DNA from: Medicago truncatula
Taxonomy: Eukaryota; Streptophyta; Magnoliopsida; Fabales; Fabaceae
Length of the DNA: 64,000 bases
Assembly: GCF_003473485.1 (NCBI RefSeq)
Contig: NC_053045.1
Location: 46,728,494 to 46,792,493 of the forward strand
Reading direction: 5' to 3'
The position numbers were made by a program, and so were the translations under genes. The notes under the pieces are model-generated. The model made no database searches, was not told the origin of the DNA, and saw only the letters and a list, made by a program, of their open reading frames with translations. Positions 12,360-23,256 of the stretch are shown piece after piece; the first letter of the stretch is position 1, and every line of letters starts with the position of its first letter.

Positions 12360-12770
12360 TTGTTGAGATCTGCAGGCTTCAAGGCATTATGGCTTCCTCC
12401 ACTCTAGTCCTCTTGTTGCTCGAAATAAATTTTATGCTTGATGTTGTGTTCAAGGAGCTGTAGACACTAGGATTTTGATATCGTGTTGTCGGTTGATCTA
12501 TTCGCCAATTTTAAAACCCCAATGCTCTTTGCAAATGTTCACTTGTTATATTTTTTGTAACTTGATTTCGCTCCCATACGCGGGTTCGCTGGCTTGCGCC
12601 CGTAATGAGTGAATATTTGTTCTGATAGTTTAAGGTTGATCCACTTGGTCTGTTTTTATCAAGATGTACTCCCGTTTGGTGTATTCATGAGTCAGGTTTT
12701 ATGTCCCCCGGTCTCTATATATGTTTGTTTTAATTTATTATAATTTTGTTTTGCTTTAAAAAAATGATAT
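12360..12770 (+). mobile_element. Possible LINE 3' untranslated tail
   Basis: The stretch has the look of the 3' end of a plant L1-type LINE: GT-rich noncoding text with phrases such as TTTTTTGTAACTTG, passing into TTTGTTTTGCTTT and a short A-run near 12757. No reverse transcriptase segment precedes it, so it would be a severely 5'-truncated copy. Recognition is by general appearance only. Confidence 0.3.
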
Positions 12771-12895
12771 TGAGAAATGCACCAATACTTGACAACACAC
12801 TTAAAACAATTTTTCTCTTTATCTTTCACTTAGACACTTTTTCTTAATATATGTGTGAAATGAGCAAAAGACTCGCATAATTGGGACATAAGGAC

Positions 12896-13007
12896 TTTTA
12901 AATTTGTGGCTTGAGCTCTTGGAGTATGCTCCTCCTCAAGGTCTTAGGTTCGATTCTCTCCGATGGCAATTTCGGTGGGCTAATTTAGTTTCTTCAAAAT
13001 AAATAAA
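12896..13007 (+). mobile_element. SINE relic (same family as 43841-43954)
   Basis: It shares TGCTCCTCCTCAAGGTCT, a B-box-like GGTTCGATTC, and the ending TTAGTTTCTTCAA with the well-bounded SINE at 43841. The tRNA-like A-box part is decayed and no target duplication is evident, so this is an older copy. Confidence 0.65.
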
Positions 13008-13051
13008 ATTACATTAAATATAATATATGAATAATTTTAAATTAGAAAATT

Positions 13052-13546
13052 AATTTAAGTGTTAGATAATCACACACAATTAATTTTATCTTATTCTCAT
13101 AAATTAAATATGACTCTTGAAATCATGCAATTTAATCACAAAGAACATCACCAACTACATGCATTACACAACCAATATGTCTTACAAAGAATATATATCT
13201 TACTTATTCTTCATGTGTTAAATATGACTTTTAGTTCATACAAGGTGTGTGAGAATAAAGTTATATATGTTAGAAATACAAAGAACTGATTGTAAATTTT
13301 AATCCCTGTTAAATTAAATAATTTATATACATTATCGTTCAAATATCAGATTTTGTTTTTGAAAAATCACATAAAATCATGCAATTCAAGTGTTAGATAA
13401 TCACACACAATTAATTTTATCTTACTATCATTAATTAAACATGACTCTTGAAATCATGCAATTCAATCACAAAGAACATCACCAACTACATGCATGATAC
13501 AACCAATATATCTTACAAATAATATATATCTTACTTATTCAATAAC
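13052..13546. repeat. Direct duplication of about 160 bases, offset 331
   Basis: A block from about 13052 to 13215 recurs at about 13383-13546 with few differences. Both copies contain GTTAGATAATCACACACAAT, TGACTCTTGAAATCATGCAA and ACAAAGAACATCACCAACTA in the same order. The 165 bases between them are unrelated. It is noncoding and local. Confidence 0.8.
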
Positions 13547-13967
13547 TCACTTACACTATTTAAAAAAATAAATGATCTCATATATATATATATATATATA
13601 TATATTATGTATTATTAAAAAAGTATCGATTAAGTATGATGCACCGAAAGCTTGCCTATTCGACCTTGCTAAGGATATGTGATGGATCTTTTATCACAAC
13701 TTGATCCAATTATCTTTAAAATAGTTACATAGTTTGTTTTTTGACAAGAAAATAGTTAAATAGTTGAAATTCTAAAATGATTAATTCACAATGGCATGAG
13801 AAAACAATATTCCTTTTTTTTAGACATGAAAGTAAAAAAAAAATTGTGAATCAAGTATAATACAAATGGAAACAAACTAAGAAAAGTAAGCAAAAAGTGT
13901 GAATCAATATTGCCAAACAAATTGTAGCAAACTAAGAAATAACCAAAACCATTTTGACTTTTGTATA

Positions 13968-14674
13968 CTCCCTCCGTTCCTTTTTAAGTGTTTTTTAAAA
14001 AACTTAACACCAAAACAGCGATGTATATTTTTGCACATTTTCTTTCTATTATACCTAATTTTAATCCACCAATAAATTTCTATTTTTTGCACACACCTTA
14101 TCTTTCCAATAAATTTAATATATTATCTTTTTCTTGTAACAAACAAATGTCAGTTATTATCTTTTTCTCAAACAAATTCCTATTTTTTTGCGCACTTTCT
14201 CTCTCATAAGAAACAATTGTCAATTTCCTAAATATTGTGAACATCTTTTTGATTATTTTAAGTCAATATAAAAATTATTTCAACTTCACATTAATCAAAA
14301 GTTAAGAACAAATTAACTTTCTTCCAACTCCTTTAATCAAAGTTAAGGCTTCAACCAATGCTAGATTCACACGTGAAACTTTTAACAATTGCTATTCATC
14401 TTATCTTATTTATAGAATTTTAACTCTTCTTGAAACCATTGTTTGGAACAAAATTTTGTTTAAATTTGAAGATAACAAGAAACAAACTTTGTTTTAAAAT
14501 AACAAACAAACTTTAGTTTTTCAAATAGATAGCATTAATTAGTTTTACTAAAAAAGATAAAAGTAATTGTCAAAGGATATAATTGACAAATTCTACCCTT
14601 AAAATATTAAAAAAACAGTTAAATAGGAACAAAAAATTCACTTTAAAAAGATACTTAAAAAGGAACGGAGGGAG
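13968..14674. mobile_element. Stowaway-type element (Tc1/mariner MITE), long
   Basis: CTCCCTCCGTTCC at left and GGAACGGAGGGAG at right form perfect terminal inverted repeats, flanked by TA on both sides (13966-13967, 14675-14676). The repeats extend inward (TTTTTAAGTG and its counterpart). At 707 bases it is longer than most Stowaway MITEs. No transposase is visible inside. Confidence 0.85.
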
Positions 14675-15423
14675 TAATATTTAGTTGAAAGGAATGCTGT
14701 TTTCTTGAAAGAAAGAAAAAAAGTTGAATAATCCATTGGTCAATAAAATTTTGGTTTGTGACGATTCTACCCATTGTCGCCGTCGTCGGACACCCTTCTG
14801 TGGAGTTGCCTTCCAAGAAACTTAGTGTTGCTTTGTATTGGGAATATATGACATGAATCCGGGTGTCAGATATAATGTGGATTTACGTTCCAAATTTACC
14901 AGTGTCGTTGGTCTCGCCGGAGAAGGTGTCGTCGGAGAATCTCTGTATTGGAGTTTCAAGAAGTCTACCGTCGAAGATGCTTCCAGAAAGTCTATTACTT
15001 TCGCTGAAGATGTGGATCAGCGTTCCAAAAATTCTGTCGAAAACACTTTGAGGAAGAAAGATTCAGGTTGCAATTGTTGCGATGAAGAGTTCAAATCATT
15101 AGCAATTGCAATAGCAATGGGTGCCCCTACTGTAGTAGCGAAAGATGTGTCAAACGCAACTACGGCAACGGTTGAAGCAACCACTGCTGCCGCCAATACG
15201 ACAACAACGGCTGCATCATTATTGTTATTTTGAATGCAATTGATTTTGGAATAATAAAATCCTTTTGGATAGTATTTAAAAATAGTCCCCTTATTTTGCG
15301 AAACTGCAATTTTGGACAAGCAAAAGCCACGTCATATTTATGTTTTGTAAAGTAAAAAAACTTTTTATTCGTTTCAATCATTTTTAAAATTGGACAAGTG
15401 AAAGTCATGGCAATAAATATACT
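14675..15423 (+). other. Spacer with an unrecognised open frame (14853-15233)
   Basis: An open frame starting at ATG 14853 runs to a stop at 15231-15233 (about 126 residues). It is hydrophilic in the first part and Ala/Thr-rich at the end. I recognise no domain, and coding potential is doubtful because an overlapping frame is also open and there is no conserved motif. The text 15270-15320 resembles the terminal parts of MULE-type MITEs. Confidence 0.3.
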
Positions 15424-15435
15424 TTTGTAATTAGA

Positions 15436-15609
15436 TTTTTTTTTTTTAGCTTTCGCATCGATTTCCGAACTACCAAAGATGGACGACTAATCCGACTCAT
15501 GCGTAGAGACATGCACTAGACAAGCGTTGTTTTCCCTAAAAATCGAACCTGGTATTCCCGAGTACGTCCTTGGAAGAAGCTCATTGCCACTGAAGCTCAA
15601 GTAACTTGG
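15436..15609 (-). mobile_element. SINE, minus strand, with 12-base target duplication
   Basis: Read on the minus strand it has an A-box-like GCTTCAGTGGCAATGAGC, a B-box GGTTCGATTT, and a terminal A-run (the T-run at 15436-15447). The flanks TTTGTAATTAGA (15424-15435 and 15610-15621) are identical. This fixes both ends. Confidence 0.8.
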
Positions 15610-15621
15610 TTTGTAATTAGA

Positions 15622-16698
15622 AAGTTTGTATTGCTTAAAACCATAATACTCTTTGCAAATAAATTTATTATAGATTATGGTTATTTAATACAACAATCAA
15701 GTTTTATCCCACTAAATGAAGTCGGTTACATAGATCAAATCACATCATAGTGTTCTATTATAGAACATATTTGAATCCAACATTCAAATCTAAATCTTTT
15801 CTAACAATTTCTCTTATAATTTTATAGATCTTCCTCTACCTTTTTTGACCTAGCTCTCCTCGACTTGATCTACTATTCTTATGGTCTTCTCTTTGTCCAA
15901 ACTATCTAAGTATATTTTCTATCAACTTTTCTACTATCGCCGTCTATCATTTGGAGAAATATCTTAGGTTGAAATCTAAGAAAAATTAAAAAAGACATTT
16001 GCTCAAATGGCAAAGGGTAAAAGTGCATTTATGATTTATCCCATTTATGGGTTAGGATAACACAGCTGCAAAAGATTCACCAAATTATAAGCTGGTTCCT
16101 TGAAAGCAAGATTCATCAAATTATACTAGTTCATTCGGGGACATGGCTAGTTAAGAATTGAGACCTAATGCTAATCAATCAATGAAAAAATGAACTTCGT
16201 GAATACATGACTAAAATCTTTGACATCCTTCTAAGTTATAATTCATGGGGAATATAGCACTTCATCTTTGATATCCTTCTACAACCACAAGACCCTATAT
16301 CCTTGAGTGGCAAGTAATGATATGAGGCAGCACAAGTACACAACATCATATTGGATTTATTTTTTCTAGTCCAAACTCATTAATTTTTCCTCTCCGCTCT
16401 CCACAAATACTATTAATAACAAACGTTTCCTCTCCAAAAATAAACTGTTCCGAAATTATAAGTGGATGAACAATCAAATCTAATTAAAATTAAAACTTAT
16501 AGTTAATTAATTAGGATTTTTACAGCATAAAAACCCATACACATAAGAGAACAAAAAGATACATAAAGTTTGTTTATATTTTCTATATATAGTTAAACAA
16601 CAAAATATAAAGCCAAGACAGACACATATACTAGAATACTACATTATATTATACTATATAGTATCATTAGGATACATTAATAAGTAGGAGGCAGATTA
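15622..16698. other. Spacer and 3' flank of the peroxiredoxin gene
   Basis: No gene is seen. The part from about 16500 to 16698 is probably the 3' untranslated region of the minus-strand peroxiredoxin gene. Confidence 0.45.
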
Positions 16699-17518
16699 TC
16701 AAACATTGGTGAACCTAAGATATTCCTTTTTGGATGGAAGATCTGCAGTCTTAAAACCTTGAGGGAACATATCCTTAGCTTGGTCATTGGTAACATCAGG
16801 AGAAATGACAACAGGTTCCCCTGGCTTCCAGTTAGCAGGGGTTGCAATTTTGTACTTTGAGGCTTTCTGTAGTGACTCCACCACCCTCAGCACTTCATCC
16901 ATGTTCCTCCCAGTTTGTGCAGGGTAAAGAAAACTCAACTTAATCTGTAACAACTTAAACAATCATCTAGGGAAGAAAAAAAGACTGCAAAATTTTATAA
17001 AATTAATTCAGTCAAAATATTTTTGTACCTTTTTATCTGGTCCCACAATATGAAGAGCCCTTGATGGTAAATTTCCATTTGAATCTTTCTCATCAGGATC
17101 AACCATGTTGAGTTGCTTGATGATTTCTCTTTTAGGATCAGAAATTATTGGATAGTTAACCTTTGCACCTGGCTGCATTTACAATTACAAAAATATCAAC
17201 AAGAATATGAAAATTTTGGTGTGCATGCATGTGGAAAATAGGAAAACTTACAGTATGTGCTTCAATGTCTTTGATCCACTCCTTGTGAGATTCAAGATCA
17301 TCACAAGACATACCTAACAGCATAACTCCTCGTTTGTTAAACTCAGAAGCATATTGAGCCATCTTACCAAGCTCAGTGGTACAAACTGGGGTGAAATCAC
17401 CTGGATGAGAGAAGAGAATGGTCCATGAATCAGAACAGAAGTGATGGAGTTTGATCTTGCCTTGGGTGGTATCAACTTCAAGGTCAGGAATAGTGTCTCC
17501 AATAGTAAGGCCTGGCAT
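16699..17518 (-). CDS. PER1: 1-Cys peroxiredoxin (PER1-type)
   Basis: Three exons on the minus strand: 17252-17518, 17029-17172 and 16699-16944, GT-AG introns, 218 residues. The product reduces hydrogen peroxide and lipid peroxides and is a nuclear/cytosolic antioxidant of seeds. The start [17 protein letters not shown] matches the family's standard N-terminus, so ATG 17518 is chosen. The peroxidatic motif [12 protein letters not shown] places the active cysteine at about residue 46. No second conserved resolving cysteine is present, and the long C-terminal arm ends [11 protein letters not shown], as in Prx6-class enzymes. Length equals the plant family (about 218-220). An ABRE and an RY motif upstream fit ABA- and seed-linked control. 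Confidence 0.95.
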
Positions 17519-17574
17519 ATTCAATGCAAACAGAGATTACTAGTTTTGTGATGAATGAGAATGTGTGATGTGGT

Positions 17575-17588
17575 TATAAATATAAATA
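17575..17588 (-). promoter_or_regulatory. Candidate TATA region of the peroxiredoxin gene
   Basis: On the minus strand the sequence reads TATTTATATTTATA about 57-70 bases before the ATG. This would give a short leader of about 30 bases. Confidence 0.5.
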
Positions 17589-17603
17589 GAGGACAGAGTT
17601 GAT

Positions 17604-17622
17604 TGCATGAAGAGAACGTGGC
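17604..17622. promoter_or_regulatory. RY core and ABRE upstream of the peroxiredoxin gene
   Basis: TGCATG at 17604-17609 (CATGCA on the gene strand) is the core of the RY seed element. ACGTGGC at 17616-17622 is a full ABA-response element. They lie about 90-105 bases upstream of the ATG, just beyond the TATA region. ABI3-class and bZIP factors are known to use such pairs in seed promoters; that they act here is inference from position. Confidence 0.6.
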
Positions 17623-17793
17623 AAGTTAGTGGTGTATGAACGTGTGACATTGATGTTGCTTACATAGTTATATCAACTCCCACGTATACATACTTCCTAG
17701 TTTATTTTTTACCTTTGTTCATCTAACCACTTGTTTTAATCAAATTGGATGTTGCTGCAGATCGATGTAATAAAAATGAAAAAACTTCTTGTT

Positions 17794-17865
17794 TCCGTTG
17801 CCGGGACTTGAACCCGGGTCTTTCGGGTGAGAGCCGAATATCCTGACCAACTAGACTACAACGGA
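17794..17865 (-). tRNA. trnE-CTC: tRNA-Glu (CTC)
   Basis: The 72-base minus-strand sequence folds as a full cloverleaf: acceptor TCCGTTG/CAACGGA, anticodon stem TTCGG/CCGAA with loop CTCTCAC (anticodon CTC at 17829-17831), and T arm CCGGG-TTCAAGT-CCCGG. Internal A and B boxes are intact. A run of six A on the plus strand just left of it (about 17780-17785) supplies the Pol III terminator. No intron and no encoded CCA, as expected for a nuclear gene. Confidence 0.97.
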
Positions 17866-17879
17866 TTCATGTTTATATT

Positions 17880-18203
17880 GATATATTATCTATATTTAAA
17901 GCATAAACCTAATCTTCATCATCTCTATTTTCTTTCTATTGATTATTTTAAAATTCCCTTTTTTATTTGTTGCAGTGGATTACTTTTAGTTTTATCATTA
18001 TAGGTTAGTCTTTTGAGCTCAATTATTATACATCTTATTTGTCAACGAATTGAATTATTGAAAGACATTAAGCAGGAGGAGTTTCTAATCATCTTTTTTT
18101 TTTTTGGTTCAATTTAGTGTATCATCTAATTTATAAAGTATGAAATTTCAATCCACACAAAGGAACTTGATCTTTTAAACTTTACCGCACACTTAGATAT
18201 ATC
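17880..18203. other. Spacer after the tRNA-Glu gene
   Basis: AT-rich spacer with a T-run near 18090. I see no gene or bounded element. Confidence 0.5.
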
Positions 18204-18220
18204 GGAGAATATGCAGTTTT

Positions 18221-18412
18221 TTTTTTTGTATAATCCGGGTATCCTCTGCGCGTAACAGTAGAGACTAATCTCTCGAGCATTGTGGGGGTCAAATGGGCGG
18301 CAGACTCTTCCTAAGAGTTTTAACGCTGTTGCATGCCCAAAGCTGGATTCGAACTCATGACCTTGGTTAAGCTAGAAGAGACTCGTTCCATCTCATTTAA
18401 GCACTTTTGGGT
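18221..18412 (-). mobile_element. SINE, minus strand, with 17-base target duplication
   Basis: On the minus strand there is a B-box GAGTTCGAATCC, a tRNA-unrelated body of about 130 bases and a terminal A-run. The 17-base flanks beginning GGAGAATATGCAG (18204-18220 and 18413-18429) are identical. This is a long duplication typical of L1-driven retroposition and indicates a fairly recent insertion. Confidence 0.85.
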
Positions 18413-18465
18413 GGAGAATATGCAGTTTTGAAAAGGAATATATGTTCATATTTTTTTCTTGAGTA

Positions 18466-18638
18466 ATGTTATTTGAACAACCATATGAGACAACTTTTGT
18501 GACAACTTATTTTCTCTCTCTTTTCATTGGTCAAAAACAATAGAGAGAGAAAAAAGAAGAGGGAGAATAAGAGAATAATGTGAATATAAGAGAGAAAGTT
18601 GTCAAAAAGTTGTGAGAAAGTGGTTGTACAAATATCAT
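18466..18638. mobile_element. MITE of the ATGATATTTGTACAA family
   Basis: The ends ATGTTATTTGAACAACC and GGTTGTACAAATATCAT are inverted. Next to them lie paired ACAACTTTTGTGACAACTT and its counterpart and a GAGA-rich interior. Related copies are at 38790-38873 and 62916-63090. The class is not decided because the target duplication is not clear. Confidence 0.7.
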
Positions 18639-18639
18639 T

Positions 18640-20304
18640 TTTCTTTTTTCTTACATATTAAACAAGTGCGTGTGTTTTTTTAAATAACTAAACTTTTTAA
18701 TTAAAACGAAATAGCACTTGTATTTTTTTGCTTTTGAATAATAAAATAAGATCAGAAAGCATCTAAGGTTTGCTTTATCAATGAAATACCATACAAGTTA
18801 AATTGCAAGATGCAGAGATCTTCAAAGATCACAATAAGCCTTTTCTTAGACGAACTATTATACTGAATATTAGAAAACAATAAAAATTATTCCTTTTGAT
18901 TCCTAAAATTCTTGCAGCCTGATTCTTAATTAACATAAATTTGTGTAGTTTTTTACCACCCTCCTTAACTCATTTGGTGTCTCAACGCTCAACTTAAACC
19001 AATGGTCCACTTCAAAGACAAGAAGCACAACACCAAACAGTTCATTGCAAGTTCAGGCTTTTGCTTCATTTTGATGTTTTAGTGTGTTGTAGCACACCCT
19101 CTTTGAGTCACTTAGTTTTCTTATAAAGATCAATATTGGTAAATTGTTTAATGCTAATGTAGAGTAGGATTTGAACCTTGGTTTGGTCTCTAATGACTCT
19201 CAATTCCTTTATCTCACAATCTCAACTCAACCATCACCTTTTTGACTCTCAAGTCAACTTTTTTTTACAATGTCTTTTAGTTCACTCGGTTTTTATTTTC
19301 ATTTCCGTAATAGAGAAAGAGTATTTGTATTAATCTCTTCTTTTACTTTTTCAAGTTAATCTCAAAGGTTCATTATACCAATTTACAAATCCTCTAATTT
19401 TTGAGAGAGTAAAAGAAAAAATCAGTGGTTTGTAAGAGAAAAAGTATATGTCTGCTACCATTGTTATGTCGACTTCTGTAACATGTGTTTTTTCATACGC
19501 ATTGTTGAATGGTCAAACTCTGGATTTGGTAAAAAGCTCAAACATCTACTTACTTGTTGCTATATTTTACATATTTACTTAATCATATTTTACTATATTA
19601 TATTACTCTATTAAAGTGTTATTTTTAAAATGTATACATACATCGACAACATAGTAAAACATAAGTGGAATCTTTATAAAATATGTTTAAATCAAATGAA
19701 TTTAATTAGTACTCATTGTCACTATACAAAGATACACAAAATTTCAAAAAAATAAAATAAAATAAGGGACACAAAACTTAAATTATATTTCACTTTATAA
19801 ACATTTATACAGATATTTAGAAAACCTGGCAGAAAACATTGAAGTATATAGCTCCACTACAAATAAAACCTTTGTTGTAGAACATTTTTTCAGAAGCCAC
19901 AAAGATAAATAATAATTTTACTGGATAGTAATGTATTCAATGGCCTAGATTTTATCGTATATAAAATTAAAACGCAAATAAAGATGGTGATGATGATGTA
20001 CATACTCGTGACATATTCAATTGGAACTATATACTCTCAATCTCACAAAAAAAAAAAAAAAAAAAAAAAAAAAACAAGTTATACCTTGTACCGTATATTT
20101 TCCATTACTTTACTTAAAGTAAAAAAAAAAAAAAATTGCTAGCTCAAAAAAGAAGGAAATTCATATATATTAACTCAAATCTTGTCTTGTATTAATCTTA
20201 CAGACAAGGCCTGGAGATTAATCTACATAAAATTAATAACTAGCTAGCTCTCTATATATATACTCATAATATTAATTTCTAAGCTATATATGATAATATA
20301 ATTA
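18640..20304. other. Long spacer
   Basis: No gene is seen. The stretch around 19080-19260 resembles a decayed minus-strand SINE (a GGTTCAAATCC B-box-like text) but has no clear ends. A run of about 30 A spans 20046-20074. The last part is likely the 3' untranslated region of the RING gene. Confidence 0.45.
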
Positions 20305-20766
20305 CTAGACTTGAGTAAGATGCCTGCAAGTAGGACAAGAAGAATGAGATAACAACCACTTATCAATACAAACCACATGGAAATGATGATTGCATTTTGG
20401 TAGGAACCTTATCTGGTCTCCATTACAGAACTCAGCTAAACAAATTACACAACTAGAAGTTGAAGATGGAGAACCTGAGTCATGAGTACTAAATGTTGAA
20501 GTTGGTAAAGCCACCATTTCTTTTTTCTTGATTCCGGAATTCAACCTCCTAGAAGCAATCCATTGCATAGGCTCAGTAACTACACGACCAAGACATTGAA
20601 AAGCACATTGTAACATTGTGTTAAGACCAAGAGCACAAACAATGGCACATAAAATGGCTGCTACAAGAACCATCCAATCAAAACCAGCTACTTGTTCATG
20701 ATCATGGTGCTTGTTGTCACATGGTATGGGAGATTGAGAGTGAGAATGAGAATTATTTTCAGCCAT
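20305..20766 (-). CDS. ATL-type RING-H2 E3 ubiquitin ligase
   Basis: A single-exon gene of 153 residues, as usual for ATL genes. A transmembrane segment spans residues 31-52 ([20 protein letters not shown]). Between it and the RING is the region where ATLs carry the GLD motif; here it is divergent ([10 protein letters not shown]). The RING-H2 finger is complete: Cys106, Cys109, Cys125, His127, His130, Cys133, Cys144, Cys147, with the ligase tryptophan in DKWL. The His-rich N-terminus (residues 6-23) is unusual but not functional evidence. Family role: membrane-anchored ubiquitin ligase, often stress or defence related. It resembles the short ATL78/79-like group; the exact orthologue is not assigned. 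Confidence 0.93.
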   Translation of the reverse strand: MAENNSHSHSQSPIPCDNKHHDHEQVAGFDWMVLVAAILCAIVCALGLNTMLQCAFQCLGRVVTEPMQWIASRRLNSGIKKKEMVALPTSTFSTHDSGSPSSTSSCVICLAEFCNGDQIRFLPKCNHHFHVVCIDKWLLSHSSCPTCRHLTQV

Positions 20767-22129
20767 ATGGAGATGGAAAAGTAATGAATAATAATGGGAA
20801 TTTGGAACATATTAAGAAGAAAGTGGGAAACATTGAGAGGGTGACACATATATGAAGAAAATAATTTGGTACATGAAAAATATAAGCACTAAAACAAATG
20901 GGATGTTTTTATTCATTGATTGTAGTCAAAGAAAAATAATGAGTGATTAAATAGATACGGTGGACATGAGAGATGCTTAGTTGATAATCCACTGCTCTTT
21001 CCTTTTTGTATATGCGCTTCTTAGGAATCAAAAAGCAAGTGATTTTGATTGCTCCTCAGATTAGGTATGTTCTGGTGTCGGACACGTGTCGTATCCGACA
21101 CTGACACTTGTAATTACACTGAATAATATGATTTTTTCAAATTATTAGCTGTGTCGGAGTGTCGATGTTTGAGTTGTGTCCGATGTCCGTGTTTGTATTT
21201 CATAGATCTTCAATGAATGTTAGTCTGCTTTTATGAAATGGAACATATTTTGTTGTGGATACTAAATTTTCTATACTTCTATGTTTGGTTCAAATTATAA
21301 AATTAAACAAACCAACAATAACCTTGTTAAGGGCTTTGATGTGATGGAACTCGAAATGATTGAATCCACTAACAAGTTATCTCTTTCTTTTGCCTTCCAC
21401 TTCCTGGTAATGGTGCGGCGTGGGGCTGCCGCAAGTTGTGAAAATGGGAACCGGGGAGGATGCATTTTGTTTTTCCAATTTCTTTTTGGTACGACAAAAT
21501 ATAGATTTAGGGAATCAAAATTATAAAGAATCTTTGATCTTATTGAAGATTCTGAGTGAAAAAAAATTGCATGACCTACCAAGTGTAAAATTCTAAACTT
21601 AAATCCAAGTCAAAGCAAAGTTAGCACAAGATACGTTCATTTGTAGCACAACTGCAATTGATTTTTTTGTTACATGAGAAAACAAAAACTAAAGTCTACT
21701 AAAAAAGCCAAAGACATATAAGGAAGGAAGAGGCTCATTAATAATCATAATCAAAGAGACTAGATTGCAAGTTCCTATTTTACAAAGGATATTCGCATAA
21801 GCATTTCCTTTACATTTCAAAACAAAATTTCGATCCTTTTATCGTAATCTTTGACAATTTCAAGCATTTTCAAGCACATTAGCATAGTGGTGATACTAAT
21901 GAATTTCCATAAGCACTAATTTAACAGGAAGGGATTCATAATGACAAATGACTTTTTTAAGTCCCGCTTGCCAAACTTACAGAACTGGTCCAATATTAAA
22001 TCAACATTCAAAAGCTGCTCAAAATACAAGCAACAATATGATGCAAAAGAGATAGATAGAGTAGCAGTGACTGATAGAAAGTTAGGGTTGATGAAGTGAC
22101 ACGAGGTGTTAAACAATATGATAGAAACT
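20767..22129. other. Spacer with a GTGTCGGACAC repeat
   Basis: No gene is seen. 21075-21200 holds a MITE-like repeat with GTGTCGGACACGTGTC at left, TATCCGACAC, and complementary GTGTCGGAGTGTCG and GTGTCCGATGTCCGTG at right, a pattern common in legume DNA. The 81- and 95-codon open frames at 21281-21582 lack domains. Confidence 0.5.
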
Positions 22130-22139
22130 GGTACCAATA

Positions 22140-22278
22140 ATTTTTTTTTTGGTCTAGTAGTCTAGTGGTTAGAGCTCACACATTTAAATGTGGAGAAGTG
22201 GGGTGTCCGGGGTTCGAACCCCGACCCCTGCATAAATTTATGCAATATCCCTGCCAATTGAGCTAAGCTCGCGGGGAC
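22140..22278 (-). mobile_element. SINE, minus strand, with 10-base target duplication
   Basis: The minus-strand body begins GTCCCCGCGAGCTTAGCTCA and holds an A-box (TAGCTCAATTGG), a B-box (GGGTTCGAACCCC) and a terminal A-run. GGTACCAATA at 22130-22139 and 22279-22288 is the target duplication. The tRNA-like head is well kept, so this copy is young or strongly conserved. Confidence 0.85.
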
Positions 22279-22288
22279 GGTACCAATA

Positions 22289-23256
22289 TTAATTACACCG
22301 AAGAAAAACAACAGACTTTTATTGATCAAACAGAGATGAAATACATACATACACAACACACTACTGCAGAATTACAATGTTAAGCAGCAAAGAGGAATTG
22401 CAGGTCACGTTTCCTACCATGTTTAGAGCGCATAATTCTCACCCACCCAAATAACCACTCAATAACTCCTTGATAATCAACTATGCCCTGCCCTTTACCC
22501 ACTTGCTCTTACAACACAATTGAAACATAGCTGCCAAATAAAAACATAACTAACCAAAGTCAGTTCTGACCTAACACAATACCAAACCACCAGAAATAGT
22601 TAAAACTCTGAAGTTTAGAGTTGCGACCAAAAATGTATGGGAAGTTTCAATTTCTAGTACATAGACTATGTTGAACAAACCTTTTAATTGTATTCTTGAA
22701 TGACAAAGATGGAACTTAACAACAACAAAAATTGAAGAATCAAAAGATAGAACCCAAAACCAAATGCAAGAACTAGAAGCTCTGCAATCTGAAAGTGCTT
22801 TTCTTTCTACTTTAATAGTTGGAATGTAATTAAATATGCAGCCAGGTGCTTTAAAGCCAAAATCATGTTTATTGCTTGGGAGTAATGGTTTGGATATTGA
22901 TAATGATATAAGCAAAACCATATCAAAATAAATCCCAAAATAAGGATTTATTTATAAACCAAACCAAACCAAATTTGATAGAGGAGAACAAATCACAAGA
23001 ATAAATACGATTACAGTTTGATCATAGTCTTGCTCCCCTTCGCATGGAATCACATACAAACTTCCTCCAACATTAAACATTAGAAAAGCAAACATATCCA
23101 CATACTACAAGTTAAAAACAAATCTACAATTACAAAAGTTAAAAGTTCACCAGAAAATGAAGAAATCATAACCTAACAACCAAATATAGTTTTAATTTTT
23201 TAAACCATAAATCCAAAATAAACATGATAAACCAAAGTTAAATAAATACAAGCAAA
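22289..23256. other. Spacer, 3' flank of the hAT-derived gene
   Basis: No gene recognised. The 116-codon minus-strand frame at 22571-22921 has no domain and looks like chance. Confidence 0.4.

Noticed and set aside
19080-19270. Possible minus-strand SINE with GGTTCAAATCC
   Set aside because: No A-box, no A-run and no target duplication could be fixed.
22571-22921. 116-codon minus-strand frame
   Set aside because: No domain, no splice context that extends it, and composition like the surrounding spacer.
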